Positions 1-8,300 are shown, numbered from the stretch's first letter. The stretch: DNA of 56,409 nucleotides from an uncultured Slackia sp. (GCF_959608125.1 NZ_CAUHPG010000012.1:1-56409), one strand, 5' to 3'. Program-made: numbers and translations. The notes: generated from the sequence alone by a model not told the origin.

Positions 1-4
1 CCGC

Positions 5-193
5 ATGGTGTCCCTCGACTACATCCGCCGTTCCGCCAAGCGCAACGCCGCGCACACGGTGGCCCGCGCGTTCCTTCGCGCCCTGGGCTTGGACCCCGCG
101 CGATACGTCGCCCGCTCGCGGGAGGCGGACGCCTACGCCGGGCTGCGTTCGTGCATGGCCAACCACGGCTCGCCGATGGACGGGCGGCGCTGA
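5..193 (+). CDS. Small phage protein upstream of HNH gene, possibly 5'-truncated
   Basis: A 62-residue basic reading frame begins four bases from the window edge, so the real start may lie outside. I do not recognise a family. It is rich in Arg and Ala with no membrane segment or metal motif. It ends two bases before the HNH endonuclease start, and such tight coupling supports a real gene at the end of the phage early/middle region or the start of the packaging module. Its function cannot be assigned. Confidence 0.5.
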   Translation: MVSLDYIRRSAKRNAAHTVARAFLRALGLDPARYVARSREADAYAGLRSCMANHGSPMDGRR

Positions 194-195
194 CG

Positions 196-597
196 ATGGA
201 CCCGAGGCGCGCCAACGGCACGCGGCGCACGGCTCTGCGCAGGGAGTTCGCGGCGTCCGACGCCCCCTGCTGGCTGTGCGGCATGCCGATACCGCGCGGC
301 GTGGGCCACGCGCATCCGTACGCGATGGAGCTCGACGAGGTCGTTCCCGTGAGCAAGGGCGGCGACCCGCTCGACCGCGCGAACATCAGGCGCGCGCACC
401 GCTGCTGCAACCAGTGGCGCGGGGACATGGACGCCGCCGACGCGGCGAAGGTCGCCGACGCCGCCCGCGCGATGTTCGGCATGTGGTCGTGCCCCGCCGA
501 GTTCGTCCTGTTCGCGAGGAACGCGAGGTCGCGCGCGGCGAAGGAAAAAGGGGAAAGAAAGAACAACGTCTCGGTCGTGACGTCGCGCGAATGGTGA
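196..597 (+). CDS. HNH endonuclease, packaging-associated
   Basis: A 133-residue HNH nuclease. Zinc-knuckle-like CWLCG lies near residue 26, the catalytic stretch LDEVVPVSKGG near 50 and NIRRAHRCCNQWRG near 65 to 80, which is the normal HNH layout with a C-terminal basic tail. HNH proteins directly upstream of terminase are common in HK97-type phages and help the large terminase cleave at cos. The position before terS/terL suggests that role. I chose the ATG just after the preceding stop. An earlier in-frame ATG at 151 would overlap the upstream gene and add residues of a different character. Confidence 0.85.
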   Translation: MDPRRANGTRRTALRREFAASDAPCWLCGMPIPRGVGHAHPYAMELDEVVPVSKGGDPLDRANIRRAHRCCNQWRGDMDAADAAKVADAARAMFGMWSCPAEFVLFARNARSRAAKEKGERKNNVSVVTSREW

Positions 598-713
598 CGC
601 GGCGTACGAGACCTGGCGGGGAGGCCCCGGCCCCCGCCGCTCCGGCCGGCCCTGCGGCATAGGGTCGGCACACCAAGGCCCGTAAATCCACATCTGTAGA
701 CAAGGGGGGAACG

Positions 714-977
714 ATGGGCAGAACCAAGTCAATAGCGAAAACGTCCACCTCCATCGCTGCGGCGTGGGAGAAGGGCGGCGAGATCGAGGCGACGCGGCAG
801 TCCGTGCGCAAATACGCCGAGGTGATAGACGTGACGGAGAGCGGCCGCGACATGAAGCCGCTCATCACAGGCATGTTCGAGGCCATCGACCGCCTCAAGG
901 CGCTCGAAGAGGCCGAGGCCGCGCGCGAGGGCGACACGCCGCTCTCCCAGATCCTGGGAATGGGCGCCGATGCCTAG
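714..977 (+). CDS. Terminase small subunit-like protein
   Basis: An 87-residue mostly helical protein starts after a strong purine-rich ribosome binding site (GGGGGGA). It overlaps the large terminase start by eight bases. Its size, charge pattern and position immediately before terL fit a small terminase subunit that recognises the packaging site. No helix-turn-helix can be called with certainty by eye, so the assignment rests mainly on context. A short regulatory protein is the alternative. Confidence 0.65.
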   Translation: MGRTKSIAKTSTSIAAAWEKGGEIEATRQSVRKYAEVIDVTESGRDMKPLITGMFEAIDRLKALEEAEAAREGDTPLSQILGMGADA

Positions 978-2439
978 GCGCGGATGCCAGCAGGCCACGT
1001 ACTCCTGGTGCGACAGCTACGGCCGCACCGAGGGGCGCGCCGCGACCGAGCTCGCCAAGGCCTACGGCATGGCCCCGCATCCCTGGCAGGCCGGCGTCCT
1101 GAACGACTGGCTCGCCCTGGACGATTCCGGGCGACTGCTCAACTCGCTGTGCCTGCTCGACGTCCCCAGGCAGAACGGCAAGACGGGCGTGTGCGACCCG
1201 CGCGAGACGTGGGGGCTGGTCAAGCGCGGCGAGTGGATCCTGCACACCGCGCAGGAGTACCAGACCGCCAAGAAGGCGTTCGACCGCCTGCGCGCCAAGT
1301 TCGGAGACTGCAAGAACGACCCGCGCGCCCGATACCCGGAGCTGAACAGGCTGGTCGAGCGATACACGACCAGCGCCAACCAGATGGTGCTCGACCTCAC
1401 CAACGGCGGGCATATCGAGTTCCGCACGCGCGGCAGCTCCACGCAGATGGGTCGAGGCGGCACGTTCGACCTCGTGGTCGTGGACGAGGCGCAGGATTAC
1501 ACCGACGAGCAGGACGCCGCGCTCTCGCCGCTCAACTCGGCCGCGCCGCACGGCTCGCCGCAGACCATCCTCATGGGCACGGTGCCGGACCCGAAGCGCG
1601 GAAGCGCCGGCGAGGTGTTCGTCCGCCTGAGGTCGATGCTCAGGGATTCCCCCGAGCGCGGATTCTGTATCCACGAATGGAGCGTCGCGGAGCTGCCGGA
1701 AGACGTGGGCGACCGCGACCTCTGGTACGCGACGAACCCCTCGCTCGGCTACCAGCTGCTCGAAAGCGCGCTTCTGAAGGATTCGAAGTCAATGACGCCC
1801 GAGAAGTTCGCGATGGAGCATCTGGGATGGCACCCGTCGTTCGTCGCGGCGGCGCAGCATCCCATAAGCGCGGCCTCGTGGGCCAAGGCGAAGACGGCCG
1901 CCCCGCCCGAGGACGGCGTGAAGGCGTACGGGGTCAAGTTCTCGCCCGACGGCGCGTCGGCCGCCCTGTCGGTCGCGATACGCCGGGACGAAGGCCCCGC
2001 CTACGTCGAGCTCGCAAGGGTGTTCGACCCGTCCGACGAGCTCGGCGACGTGGCCGAGTGGCTGGGGACGCGCCAGGACGAGGCGGCCGTCGCGGTCATC
2101 GACGGCCAGGGCGGCGCGCAGACGCTGCACGACCGCCTCCGCGACGTCTACGACGTCCCGCGCGACTGGGTCGTGAGGCCGACGGTCGCGGACGCGACTT
2201 CCGCGTACTTCGCCATCGCCAACGCGGTGGAGGAAGGGACGCTCGAGCACTTCGGCCAGGAGCCGCTCGACGGTTCCGCGACGAAATGCACGAAGCGCCG
2301 CATCGGGACGAAGGGCGGCTGGGGCTTCGAGTCCACGGACGAGGCCGACGCGTGCCTCGTCGAATCTGCCGCCCTCGCGCACTGGGGCGCGGTCACGACA
2401 AAGAGAGACCAGCGAAAGGAGCTGCTCGTAGGATGGTAG
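970..2439 (+). CDS. terL: Terminase large subunit
   Basis: A 489-residue packaging motor. The ATPase domain shows a Walker A variant RQNGKT at residues 67 to 72 and Walker B LVVVDEAQD with Asp172-Glu173. An RNase H-like nuclease domain follows (VIDGQGG in the middle, and the acidic STDEADA near the end). This is the HK97-type architecture, which translocates DNA into the prohead and cuts concatemers. The start overlaps the upstream gene (GATGCCTAG), and the stop overlaps the portal ATG, indicating translational coupling. Confidence 0.95.
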   Translation: MPRRGCQQATYSWCDSYGRTEGRAATELAKAYGMAPHPWQAGVLNDWLALDDSGRLLNSLCLLDVPRQNGKTGVCDPRETWGLVKRGEWILHTAQEYQTAKKAFDRLRAKFGDCKNDPRARYPELNRLVERYTTSANQMVLDLTNGGHIEFRTRGSSTQMGRGGTFDLVVVDEAQDYTDEQDAALSPLNSAAPHGSPQTILMGTVPDPKRGSAGEVFVRLRSMLRDSPERGFCIHEWSVAELPEDVGDRDLWYATNPSLGYQLLESALLKDSKSMTPEKFAMEHLGWHPSFVAAAQHPISAASWAKAKTAAPPEDGVKAYGVKFSPDGASAALSVAIRRDEGPAYVELARVFDPSDELGDVAEWLGTRQDEAAVAVIDGQGGAQTLHDRLRDVYDVPRDWVVRPTVADATSAYFAIANAVEEGTLEHFGQEPLDGSATKCTKRRIGTKGGWGFESTDEADACLVESAALAHWGAVTTKRDQRKELLVGW

Positions 2440-4043
2440 AGCTTCACGACATCGACAAAGCGGCCGGCCTCGCGCCGGCGGACGCGGCCGTCCTCTCGCA
2501 GCTGCTCTCCGTGTTCAAGGACAGGGCGCAGCGAAACGGGCTGCTTGCGAAATACTACGAGGCCAAGCAGCCGACGCCGTCCATCGGCGTGGACAACATC
2601 CCGGAGAACGTGCAGGTCGGCGCCCGCTGCGACTGGGCGTCCAAGGCGGTCACCAGCGTGTCGGAGCGCGTCCGCATGGACGGCTTCGGCTTCGCGGGCG
2701 ACTATCGCGACCCCGTGCTCGAAGAGGTCGAGCGCAGCTGCCGCCTGTCCGCGTCCTTCAACCGCCACGTGGCCTCCGAGCTCGTCCACGGCTGCATGTT
2801 CGTCACCGTCCAGCGCGGCGGCTCGGGCGTGGCCGTGCGCACCCACACCGCAGAGACGGCGGCGGCGATATGGGACGAGGCCGAGCAGCGCATCGGCGCC
2901 GGATTCGTGATCGCGGACGCGCGCCGTACGAAATGGAGCCCCACGAACCCAGTGCCCGTCCAGGTGAACATGCACCTGCCGGGTCGCGTGGTCGTGCTGA
3001 CGCAGGCCGCGCCCGCCAAGTGGACGGCGCGGACGCTGCCCACGCCGCTCGACCGCCCCATGATGGAGGCGTTCTGCTTCCGCCCGACGGGCGGCAAGCC
3101 GTTCGGGCAGTCCCGCATCACGCCCACGGTGCGGTACCTGGTCGACGAGGTGGAGCGAACCATGCGCTACATGGCCGTCTCCGGCGCTCTGTACGCCACT
3201 CCGAAGGACGTGCTGCTCGGCCTCACCGACCAGCAGTTCAAGGCCATGTCAGAGGCCAAGTGGTCGGTCATGGTCGGCTCGCTGTTCATGGGGACCAGGG
3301 ACAAGAACGGCCAGTCGCCCGACTACAGGCGCATCCAGAGCGCAAGCCCTCAGCCCTACATCGACAGCATCCAGACTTACGCCAAGCTGTTCAGCGGGGC
3401 CACGGGCGTGCCGCTCAACTCGCTCGGGATCGTGCAGGACAACCCCGCGAGCGCCGAGGCCATCGCCGCGCAGCGCGAGGACATCTGCGTGGCCGCAGAG
3501 GACTGCATCGAATCGAACCGCGAGGCGATGCGCAACGTGGCCCTCATGGCGATGGCCGTGGGGAACAACACGACGCTGGACGGCCTGACCGACGAGCAGC
3601 TGTCCGTCGTGCCGAACTTCAAGAACCCGATGCGCCCCAGCCTCGCCGCCACGGCCGACGCGATGGTCAAGGTCGCGAGCGTGATGGACGGCTTCGCCCA
3701 GACGCGCGAGTTCCTGGCCAACATGGGCTTCACGCCCACCGAGGTGGAGAGCGTTCGCAGCCAGCTCGACGCCGACGCGAACAGGCGGGCGCTGACCGCC
3801 ATCATGGGCGGCCAGGAGCCAGGTGGCGGAAAGGCGGCCGGCGGGCCGCAGAAGGGCGACGCGCCGACCGAGGTGAAGGGCAAGGCCCTCAACGGCGCGC
3901 AGACGCAGAGCCTCATAGCGATCATGTCGCAGTTCTCGTCAGGCGCCATCACCGAAGGCCAGGCCGCCAACCTCATATCGGCCGCGATTGGCATGAGCAG
4001 GGCCGACGCCGTCGCGCTCCTCAACGGGGATATGGGGGAATAG
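2433..4043 (+). CDS. Portal protein (SPP1 Gp6-like type)
   Basis: A 536-residue portal, the dodecameric ring at the capsid vertex. The start ATG at 2433 overlaps the terminase stop; the same frame stays open far upstream only because of high GC. Features include a conserved early segment (IGVDNIPENVQVGA), the pore region near GVPLNSLGI, and a C-terminal Gly/Lys-rich tail. A decayed copy of this gene lies at 27.87 to 28.38 kb and matches well from NVALMAMAVG to LTAIMGG, so the two prophages are related. The downstream MuF gene begins three bases after the stop. Confidence 0.93.
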   Translation: MVELHDIDKAAGLAPADAAVLSQLLSVFKDRAQRNGLLAKYYEAKQPTPSIGVDNIPENVQVGARCDWASKAVTSVSERVRMDGFGFAGDYRDPVLEEVERSCRLSASFNRHVASELVHGCMFVTVQRGGSGVAVRTHTAETAAAIWDEAEQRIGAGFVIADARRTKWSPTNPVPVQVNMHLPGRVVVLTQAAPAKWTARTLPTPLDRPMMEAFCFRPTGGKPFGQSRITPTVRYLVDEVERTMRYMAVSGALYATPKDVLLGLTDQQFKAMSEAKWSVMVGSLFMGTRDKNGQSPDYRRIQSASPQPYIDSIQTYAKLFSGATGVPLNSLGIVQDNPASAEAIAAQREDICVAAEDCIESNREAMRNVALMAMAVGNNTTLDGLTDEQLSVVPNFKNPMRPSLAATADAMVKVASVMDGFAQTREFLANMGFTPTEVESVRSQLDADANRRALTAIMGGQEPGGGKAAGGPQKGDAPTEVKGKALNGAQTQSLIAIMSQFSSGAITEGQAANLISAAIGMSRADAVALLNGDMGE

Positions 4044-4046
4044 GGC

Positions 4047-5192
4047 ATGGCGACGATACCGCGCGCCGCTCTGGACTACCTCACGGAGCAGGTTCGCGGA
4101 CTGGTCGCGGACGCGAAGGAGAAGGTATCGAGGCTGCTCGAATCAATCGAATGGAGGCCCGACAATATAGCGGAATGCCGCGAAGCCCTGCTCGACGCCT
4201 TGTTTTCGACCATGCCCGCCTATATCGACGCGGCGGCTCAGGCTGGCGCCGACTTTTACGACGCGGTGCGCGTTCGCGAGGTGGGAGAGGCGGCGGGGGC
4301 TTTGGCGATCGGCGGGTTCGACCCCGAGGCGTTCGAGGGCGCGGTTCGCGCCTTCGTCCAAGACATGGTGGACGGAAAGCCAGTCGAGCTGTTCAACGGC
4401 AAGGTCGTAGACCGCGTGGACAGGGACATAAGGCGCTCTGCGAACATGTCCGTGTCCGAGAACGCTCGCCGCGACCAGCTGAAGCCGAAATACGCCCGCG
4501 TGCCGAGCGGCGGCGAGACGTGCGAGTTCTGCATCATGCTCGCGTCGCGAGGCGCGGTCTACGGCACGGAGGAGGCAGCGAGCCACGCCCACCCCGGATG
4601 CGACTGCCGCGTCGTGCCGAGCTTCGGAGACGGCAGCGAAATCGAGGGCTACGACCCTGACGAATACTACGAACTTTGGAAGAGCGGCGTGCTCAAGAAA
4701 GAAGAGTCGATAAGAAAGTCGTTCAATAGGGAGTGGGCCAAGTTCCAAAAAGACGGCACCGAGCAAGCGTACTTCTCCACCGTTGGGCAGTACATAAGGT
4801 CGTTCTCAGACGAAGGCTTAATGGATTGCGAATTTCGCGCCAAGCCGCTGGCAAAAGAGCTTATGACTGCCGCCGCTCTCGCCAAGAACGGGCATCGAGT
4901 AAGGTTTCTGCCAGAAACCGGTGGATACGGGGAGAAAAACCCCGATTGCATCTTGGACAATGAGTTTATCTACGATTTCAAGCGCGTAGAATCGGGTAAT
5001 CCGAATAAGATATTTCAAAACGTCAGGAGGTCGTCGGCTCAGACGGACAGATTCGTCATAGACCTCGTGATTTCGAAGATGAGTATCGAAGACGCGCTAG
5101 CCGTTGCTTCCGAAGCCGTATTGTCCTCCGACACGTCGGCTGTCGAAATACTTATCCTGCACGCAGACGGAAGCGAGAAAGTGGTCAGATAA
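4047..5192 (+). CDS. MuF-type minor head protein with C-terminal nuclease/toxin-like domain
   Basis: The protein has 381 residues. Residues 1 to about 210 form a MuF head-morphogenesis region ending in the cysteine signature CEFC...HPGCDCRV. The C-terminal part (about 225 to 381) carries a PD-(D/E)xK-like core: LAKNGHRVRFLPE, then KNPD, then YDFK. This resembles the C-terminal tRNase-type domains of contact-dependent toxins (CdiA_C-like), by pattern only. Base composition drops visibly after about 4,690, as expected for a swapped module. The paralogue at 28.4 kb shares the MuF part but has a different C-terminus. MuF proteins enter the host with phage DNA, so the domain could be an injected effector. 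No obvious immunity gene is adjacent. Confidence 0.85.
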   Translation: MATIPRAALDYLTEQVRGLVADAKEKVSRLLESIEWRPDNIAECREALLDALFSTMPAYIDAAAQAGADFYDAVRVREVGEAAGALAIGGFDPEAFEGAVRAFVQDMVDGKPVELFNGKVVDRVDRDIRRSANMSVSENARRDQLKPKYARVPSGGETCEFCIMLASRGAVYGTEEAASHAHPGCDCRVVPSFGDGSEIEGYDPDEYYELWKSGVLKKEESIRKSFNREWAKFQKDGTEQAYFSTVGQYIRSFSDEGLMDCEFRAKPLAKELMTAAALAKNGHRVRFLPETGGYGEKNPDCILDNEFIYDFKRVESGNPNKIFQNVRRSSAQTDRFVIDLVISKMSIEDALAVASEAVLSSDTSAVEILILHADGSEKVVR

Positions 5193-5194
5193 TG

Positions 5195-5249
5195 CAAACG
5201 CCGGCGCTCCTTTCCCCGGCTCAATTACCAGGGCGGCCTCCGGCGTTTG
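5195..5249. repeat. Inverted repeat after MuF gene (10-bp arms)
   Basis: CAAACGCCGG at 5195 to 5204 is exactly complementary to CCGGCGTTTG at 5240 to 5249, with a 35-base loop. It begins right after the MuF stop and has no clear T-tract. A similar 10-bp inverted repeat sits at the end of the second MuF gene. It may be an RNA stem that protects or ends the upstream transcript, or a recombination-related site. Confidence 0.6.
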
Positions 5250-5285
5250 TCTGAACTAATTAGCTCGCTTTGATTATACCCCAAC

Positions 5286-5370
5286 CGGGGCGTGGCGGAA
5301 AGGCAGACGCGCGGCGCTCAGGACGCCGTGGGCATCGCCCGTGCGGGTTCGAATCCCGCCGCCCCGACCA
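5286..5370 (+). tRNA. tRNA-Leu(CAG), phage-encoded
   Basis: A full cloverleaf can be drawn. The acceptor CGGGGCG pairs with CGCCCCG, followed by a discriminator A and an encoded CCA. The D-stem is GCG/CGC. The anticodon stem CGGCG/CGCCG holds loop CTCAGGA with anticodon CAG. A long class II variable arm (GGGC-ATC-GCCC) is followed by T-stem GCGGG/CCCGC with TTCGAAT. It decodes CUG, an abundant Leu codon in this phage. It sits inside the head-gene operon between MuF and scaffold, and a different tRNA occupies the same slot in the prophage remnant. Confidence 0.95.
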
Positions 5371-5384
5371 CATATCGGGAATCC

Positions 5385-5405
5385 AGCCCCGCACGGGGCT
5401 TTTTT
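5385..5405 (+). terminator. Intrinsic terminator after tRNA-Leu
   Basis: Stem AGCCCC/GGGGCT with loop GCAC is followed by five or more T. It lies 15 bases after the tRNA, inside the late operon. The same hairpin is conserved at 30971 to 30992 in the remnant. Confidence 0.8.
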
Positions 5406-5412
5406 CATACAC

Positions 5413-5434
5413 GGCCGCCTCCGGGCGGCCTTTT
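5413..5434 (+). terminator. Second tandem terminator-like hairpin
   Basis: GGCCGCC (5413 to 5419) pairs with GGCGGCC (5424 to 5430) and is followed by TTTT. Together with the hairpin just upstream it makes a double stop between the tRNA and the scaffold gene. It is conserved in the remnant at 30999 to 31020. Confidence 0.7.
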
Positions 5435-5487
5435 CCATGCCCGCACGGGCGAGACGAAGCGCCGCACGGCGCAGGAAGGGGGCCGAC

Positions 5488-6000
5488 ATGCCCGAAGAGA
5501 CCATCGAGGCCGCGGAGGCCGCGCAGGAGACGCCCGCGTCGCCCGCCGTGGACTGGCAGGCGAAGTACGAGCAGGCCGTCGCGCAGTCCCGCAAGTGGGA
5601 GGAGCGCAGCAAGGCCAACGCAGACAAGGCCAAGGCGTACGACGCGCTCGCGCGGCAGCAGGCCGACGCGCAGACTGCGGCCGACGAGGCCAAGGCGCGC
5701 GCCGACAAGGCCGAAGCCGACCTCGCCGGAGCCAATCGACAGCTCGCCGTGTCTCGAATCGCCGCCGAGAAGGGCGTCGACGCCGAGATCCTCGCCGCGA
5801 TGGCGGGGGACGACGCAGAGGCCATCGAAGCGAACGCCGACAAGCTGGCGGCGTCCTATAGGTCTCGAAGCCTCTACCCGTCCGTCGCGGACGCGGGAGC
5901 GGCGCAGGCCCCGGCGGTGACCGCCGAATCGATCGAAGCGATCAAAGACCCGCTCGCCCGCGTCATGGCGCGCGCCGAGCACATCGACCTATACCGATAG
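5488..6000 (+). CDS. Capsid scaffolding protein
   Basis: A 170-residue, Ala/Lys/Glu-rich protein with a long heptad-like helical stretch from about residue 25 to 95 (KYEQAVAQSRKWEERS onward). It lies directly upstream of the major capsid gene, which is the usual place for phage scaffolds of the GP20-like type. It would line the inside of the prohead and leave or be cleaved on maturation. Ribosome binding site GGAAGGGGG precedes ATG 5488. A truncated copy with an internal deletion is present at 31074. Confidence 0.85.
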   Translation: MPEETIEAAEAAQETPASPAVDWQAKYEQAVAQSRKWEERSKANADKAKAYDALARQQADAQTAADEAKARADKAEADLAGANRQLAVSRIAAEKGVDAEILAAMAGDDAEAIEANADKLAASYRSRSLYPSVADAGAAQAPAVTAESIEAIKDPLARVMARAEHIDLYR

Positions 6001-6008
6001 GAGAGACA

Positions 6009-6935
6009 ATGGCAGTACTCGCAAACACCACCAACGCAGCGGCCGTCAACGCCGCGCTCGACCAGGAGTTCGTGAAGAACTTCCAGGGCGATTCCTCCCG
6101 ACTCGCCGAGATCCTCGGCATCTTCGGCGTCGAGACCATCGCAGCAGGCACCGCGCTCAAGATGCTCAAGGTCACCGGCGCGCTGAACAACGCCAAGACC
6201 GACGCGTCCACGCTCCCCGGCTCCGGCGCCCTGTCCACCGGCTCCTCCTCCGGCACCGCCTACGTCGAGGGCGACGAGGTGGCGCTGTCCAAGTTCGGCA
6301 CCGAGTGGGAGGTCGTCGGCGAGGTGGCCGCGAAGCCCTACCGCAAGATGACCACCGCCGCCGCCATCCAGAAGGCCGGCTACGCCAACGCCGTGCTCAA
6401 GACCGACCGCAAGATGCTCTCGCTCATCCGAGCCGACATCGTCAAGGAGTTCTTCGCGTTCCTCGCCAAGGGCACCGGCACCGCGACCGGCAAGGGCCTC
6501 CAGGCCGCCGCCGCAAACGTCGACGCCAAGCTCGGCAACGCCCTCGAGGCGAACGGCGACGCGTCCTCCCGCATCGTCCACTTCGTCAACCGCGAGGACG
6601 CGGCCGCATACCTCGGCACCGCGCCCATCACCACCCAGAACGTCTTCGGCATGACCTACCTGCAGAACTTCCTCGGCATGACCGACGTGTTCCTGACGGG
6701 CCAGGTCGCCAAGGGCACCATGTACGCCACGCCCGCCGAGAACGTCCATATCTTCGGCATCGACTTCGGCGCGCTCGCCCAGGGCGGCCTGAGCTACGCC
6801 CAGAGCGACGGCGGACTCGTCGGCGTCGCCCACGCCCCCGCCTACGACCGCGTGTCCACCGAGACCAACGTCCTCACCGGCATGATGCTGTTCCCTGAGG
6901 TCAAGGACTACATCGTCAAGGGCACCATCTCCTAG
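6009..6935 (+). CDS. Major capsid protein
   Basis: A 308-residue protein with strongly biased, high-expression codon use and a good ribosome binding site (GGAGAGA). It lies between the scaffold and connector genes. Sequence features are those of an HK97-fold coat protein: a short N-terminal arm, a central helical stretch (AGYANAVLKTDRKMLSLIR) and a C-terminal beta-rich part. It forms the icosahedral shell. The family call rests on context and composition, but the assignment as major head protein is firm. Confidence 0.88.
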   Translation: MAVLANTTNAAAVNAALDQEFVKNFQGDSSRLAEILGIFGVETIAAGTALKMLKVTGALNNAKTDASTLPGSGALSTGSSSGTAYVEGDEVALSKFGTEWEVVGEVAAKPYRKMTTAAAIQKAGYANAVLKTDRKMLSLIRADIVKEFFAFLAKGTGTATGKGLQAAAANVDAKLGNALEANGDASSRIVHFVNREDAAAYLGTAPITTQNVFGMTYLQNFLGMTDVFLTGQVAKGTMYATPAENVHIFGIDFGALAQGGLSYAQSDGGLVGVAHAPAYDRVSTETNVLTGMMLFPEVKDYIVKGTIS

Positions 6936-6943
6936 GAGGCCGT

Positions 6944-7312
6944 ATGGCGGTTTTTGCGACATTCGACGACTACGCCGCCCGATACGACGCAGCGCCGGGG
7001 GACATGGACCGAATCGGCGTCCTGCTCGAGGACGCGTCGGCGCTGGTGTCGGCATCGCTGCCGGCCGGCGCCGACCCCGACGCGCTCGCCCCGCTTCTGA
7101 CGTCCACTGTCTGCGCGATGGTGAACCGCGCGTTCGTGGCGTCGGGCATGGCGGGCGTGTCCAACTACTCGGAGGGCGCGGCGGGCATCACCGCGTCGGT
7201 GACCTACGCCAACCCGAGCGGCGACCTCTACATGACGGCCACCGAAAAGGCCGCTCTCGGCGTCGGAGGCGGCTTCGTCGGCGTTTTCGACTTGACGGGC
7301 GGCGCGCGATGA
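6944..7312 (+). CDS. Head-tail connector, Gp19/Gp15/Gp42-like
   Basis: A 122-residue protein directly after the capsid gene. The N-terminal helical bundle (FATFDDYAARYD...) and the motif GVSNYSEGAAGITASVTYANPSG resemble the Gp19/Gp15/Gp42 adaptor family, which attaches to the portal ring. It overlaps the next gene by four bases (ATGA). Confidence 0.78.
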   Translation: MAVFATFDDYAARYDAAPGDMDRIGVLLEDASALVSASLPAGADPDALAPLLTSTVCAMVNRAFVASGMAGVSNYSEGAAGITASVTYANPSGDLYMTATEKAALGVGGGFVGVFDLTGGAR

Positions 7313-7644
7313 GGTCGCTGCTGAAGGGGCGCGCCGTCGAGGTCGTGCGCGCGTCCGTCGACTACGTGGACGGGGAGCGCGTCGAGAGCGTCGAGCGCGA
7401 GACGGTCGGCAACGTGCTCGTGTGCCCGGCGTCAACGACCGACGTAGACGGCAACGCGCGCCCGGATGCCGACCGCGCCGCCTATACGCTGGCGTTTCCC
7501 AAGGGCTACGACAAGAGCCTGAGGAACTGCCGCGTCGTGGTGGACGGCGAGGAATACGCGATCGCCGGCGACCCGCGCCCTCGGCGCGAGAACTGCCCGA
7601 CCGCCTGGTGGACGGTGGCCGAGGCGGTGAGGGCCGATGGCTAG
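7309..7644 (+). CDS. Head closure / minor capsid protein
   Basis: A 111-residue beta-rich protein, second of the connector cassette. It overlaps both neighbours by a few bases. The central segment YTLAFPKGYDKSLRNCRVVVDGEEYAIAGDPRP has the layout of head-tail stopper proteins such as SPP1 gp16-like. The role is inferred from gene order. Confidence 0.68.
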   Translation: MRSLLKGRAVEVVRASVDYVDGERVESVERETVGNVLVCPASTTDVDGNARPDADRAAYTLAFPKGYDKSLRNCRVVVDGEEYAIAGDPRPRRENCPTAWWTVAEAVRADG

Positions 7645-7903
7645 CGGGATCAAGGTGCGCATCAACCCCGCCGGCGCGCGCGCCGTGCTGCAGAGCGCGG
7701 GGCCGCTGGTGGACGCGCAGGGCGCGAAGGTCGAGGCGGCGGCGAACTCCATGCTCGGGCCGGACGGCCACGACCGCCCCGGTTTCGCCCGCGACACCCG
7801 CGTCGGAGCCAACCGCGCGCGTTGCACGGTGCGAACCGCAACCGAGCATGCGGTCCATGCGAACAGCAAGCGAAACATCCTTTTGAAAGCGTTGGGAGGC
7901 TAG
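7637..7903 (+). CDS. Minor structural protein (head-tail joining, HK97 gp10-like position)
   Basis: An 88-residue basic protein with no obvious catalytic motif. Its position between the stopper-like and tail-terminator-like genes is that of HK97 gp10-type tail completion or minor capsid proteins. It ends in a Lys/Asn/Arg-rich tail (NSKRNILLKALGG). The specific function is not readable from the sequence. Confidence 0.65.
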   Translation: MASGIKVRINPAGARAVLQSAGPLVDAQGAKVEAAANSMLGPDGHDRPGFARDTRVGANRARCTVRTATEHAVHANSKRNILLKALGG

Positions 7904-7906
7904 CCG

Positions 7907-8254
7907 ATGGACGTCGAGAAGGAGCTTCGCGCCGCGCTCGTCGCGGCCGGCCTGCCCGCGCCCGTCTACCTGGACGTGCCGGAGAAGCGGCCTGCGGAGC
8001 TGTACAGCGTCGAGCTGACAGGCTCCGCGTCGCGCCACTCGGGGGCGCTGTGGACGGCCACGGTCGCGGTCCAGTGCTGGGCTGGGACGAGGAGACGCGC
8101 CCGCGAGCTCATGGACGCGCTCGCCGCCGCACTGCCGCGCATCGGCTACGGCACGAGCCGCATCGGCCGCGCGCGCGTCACGAACGCCTACAGGTTCGAC
8201 GACCTGGAGAGCGGAACGCCGCGATATCAGGCGGTAATCGAGATCAACTACTAG
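7907..8254 (+). CDS. Tail terminator / tail completion protein
   Basis: A 115-residue protein, last of the connector genes before the major tail protein. It has an N-terminal helix, a central strand pair (TATVAVQCWAGTRRRARELMDALAAALP) and the C-terminal strand YQAVIEINY. This matches the compact alpha/beta layout of tail terminator proteins (SPP1 gp17, lambda gpU type) that cap the tail tube. An intrinsic terminator follows immediately. Confidence 0.72.
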   Translation: MDVEKELRAALVAAGLPAPVYLDVPEKRPAELYSVELTGSASRHSGALWTATVAVQCWAGTRRRARELMDALAAALPRIGYGTSRIGRARVTNAYRFDDLESGTPRYQAVIEINY

Positions 8255-8256
8255 CG

Positions 8257-8282
8257 CAGGCCCGCACGATGCGGGCCTTTTT
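8257..8282 (+). terminator. Intrinsic terminator between connector and tail genes
   Basis: GGCCCGCA (8259 to 8266) pairs with TGCGGGCC (8270 to 8277) across a three-base loop, followed by TTTTTC. It sits 19 bases before the major tail gene, inside the late operon, and so should lower or separate head and tail expression. Confidence 0.8.
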
Positions 8283-8300
8283 CTTTTCCTAGGGGGAAAC

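Noticed and set aside
984..2432. Forward open frame upstream of the portal start
   Set aside because: It lies wholly inside the terminase gene in another frame, is extremely Arg/Pro-rich, and the portal family sequence begins at the ATG at 2433.
5286..5370. tRNA-Leu as the phage attachment site
   Set aside because: It lies deep within the structural operon with phage genes on both sides, so it is a phage gene, not a host att target.
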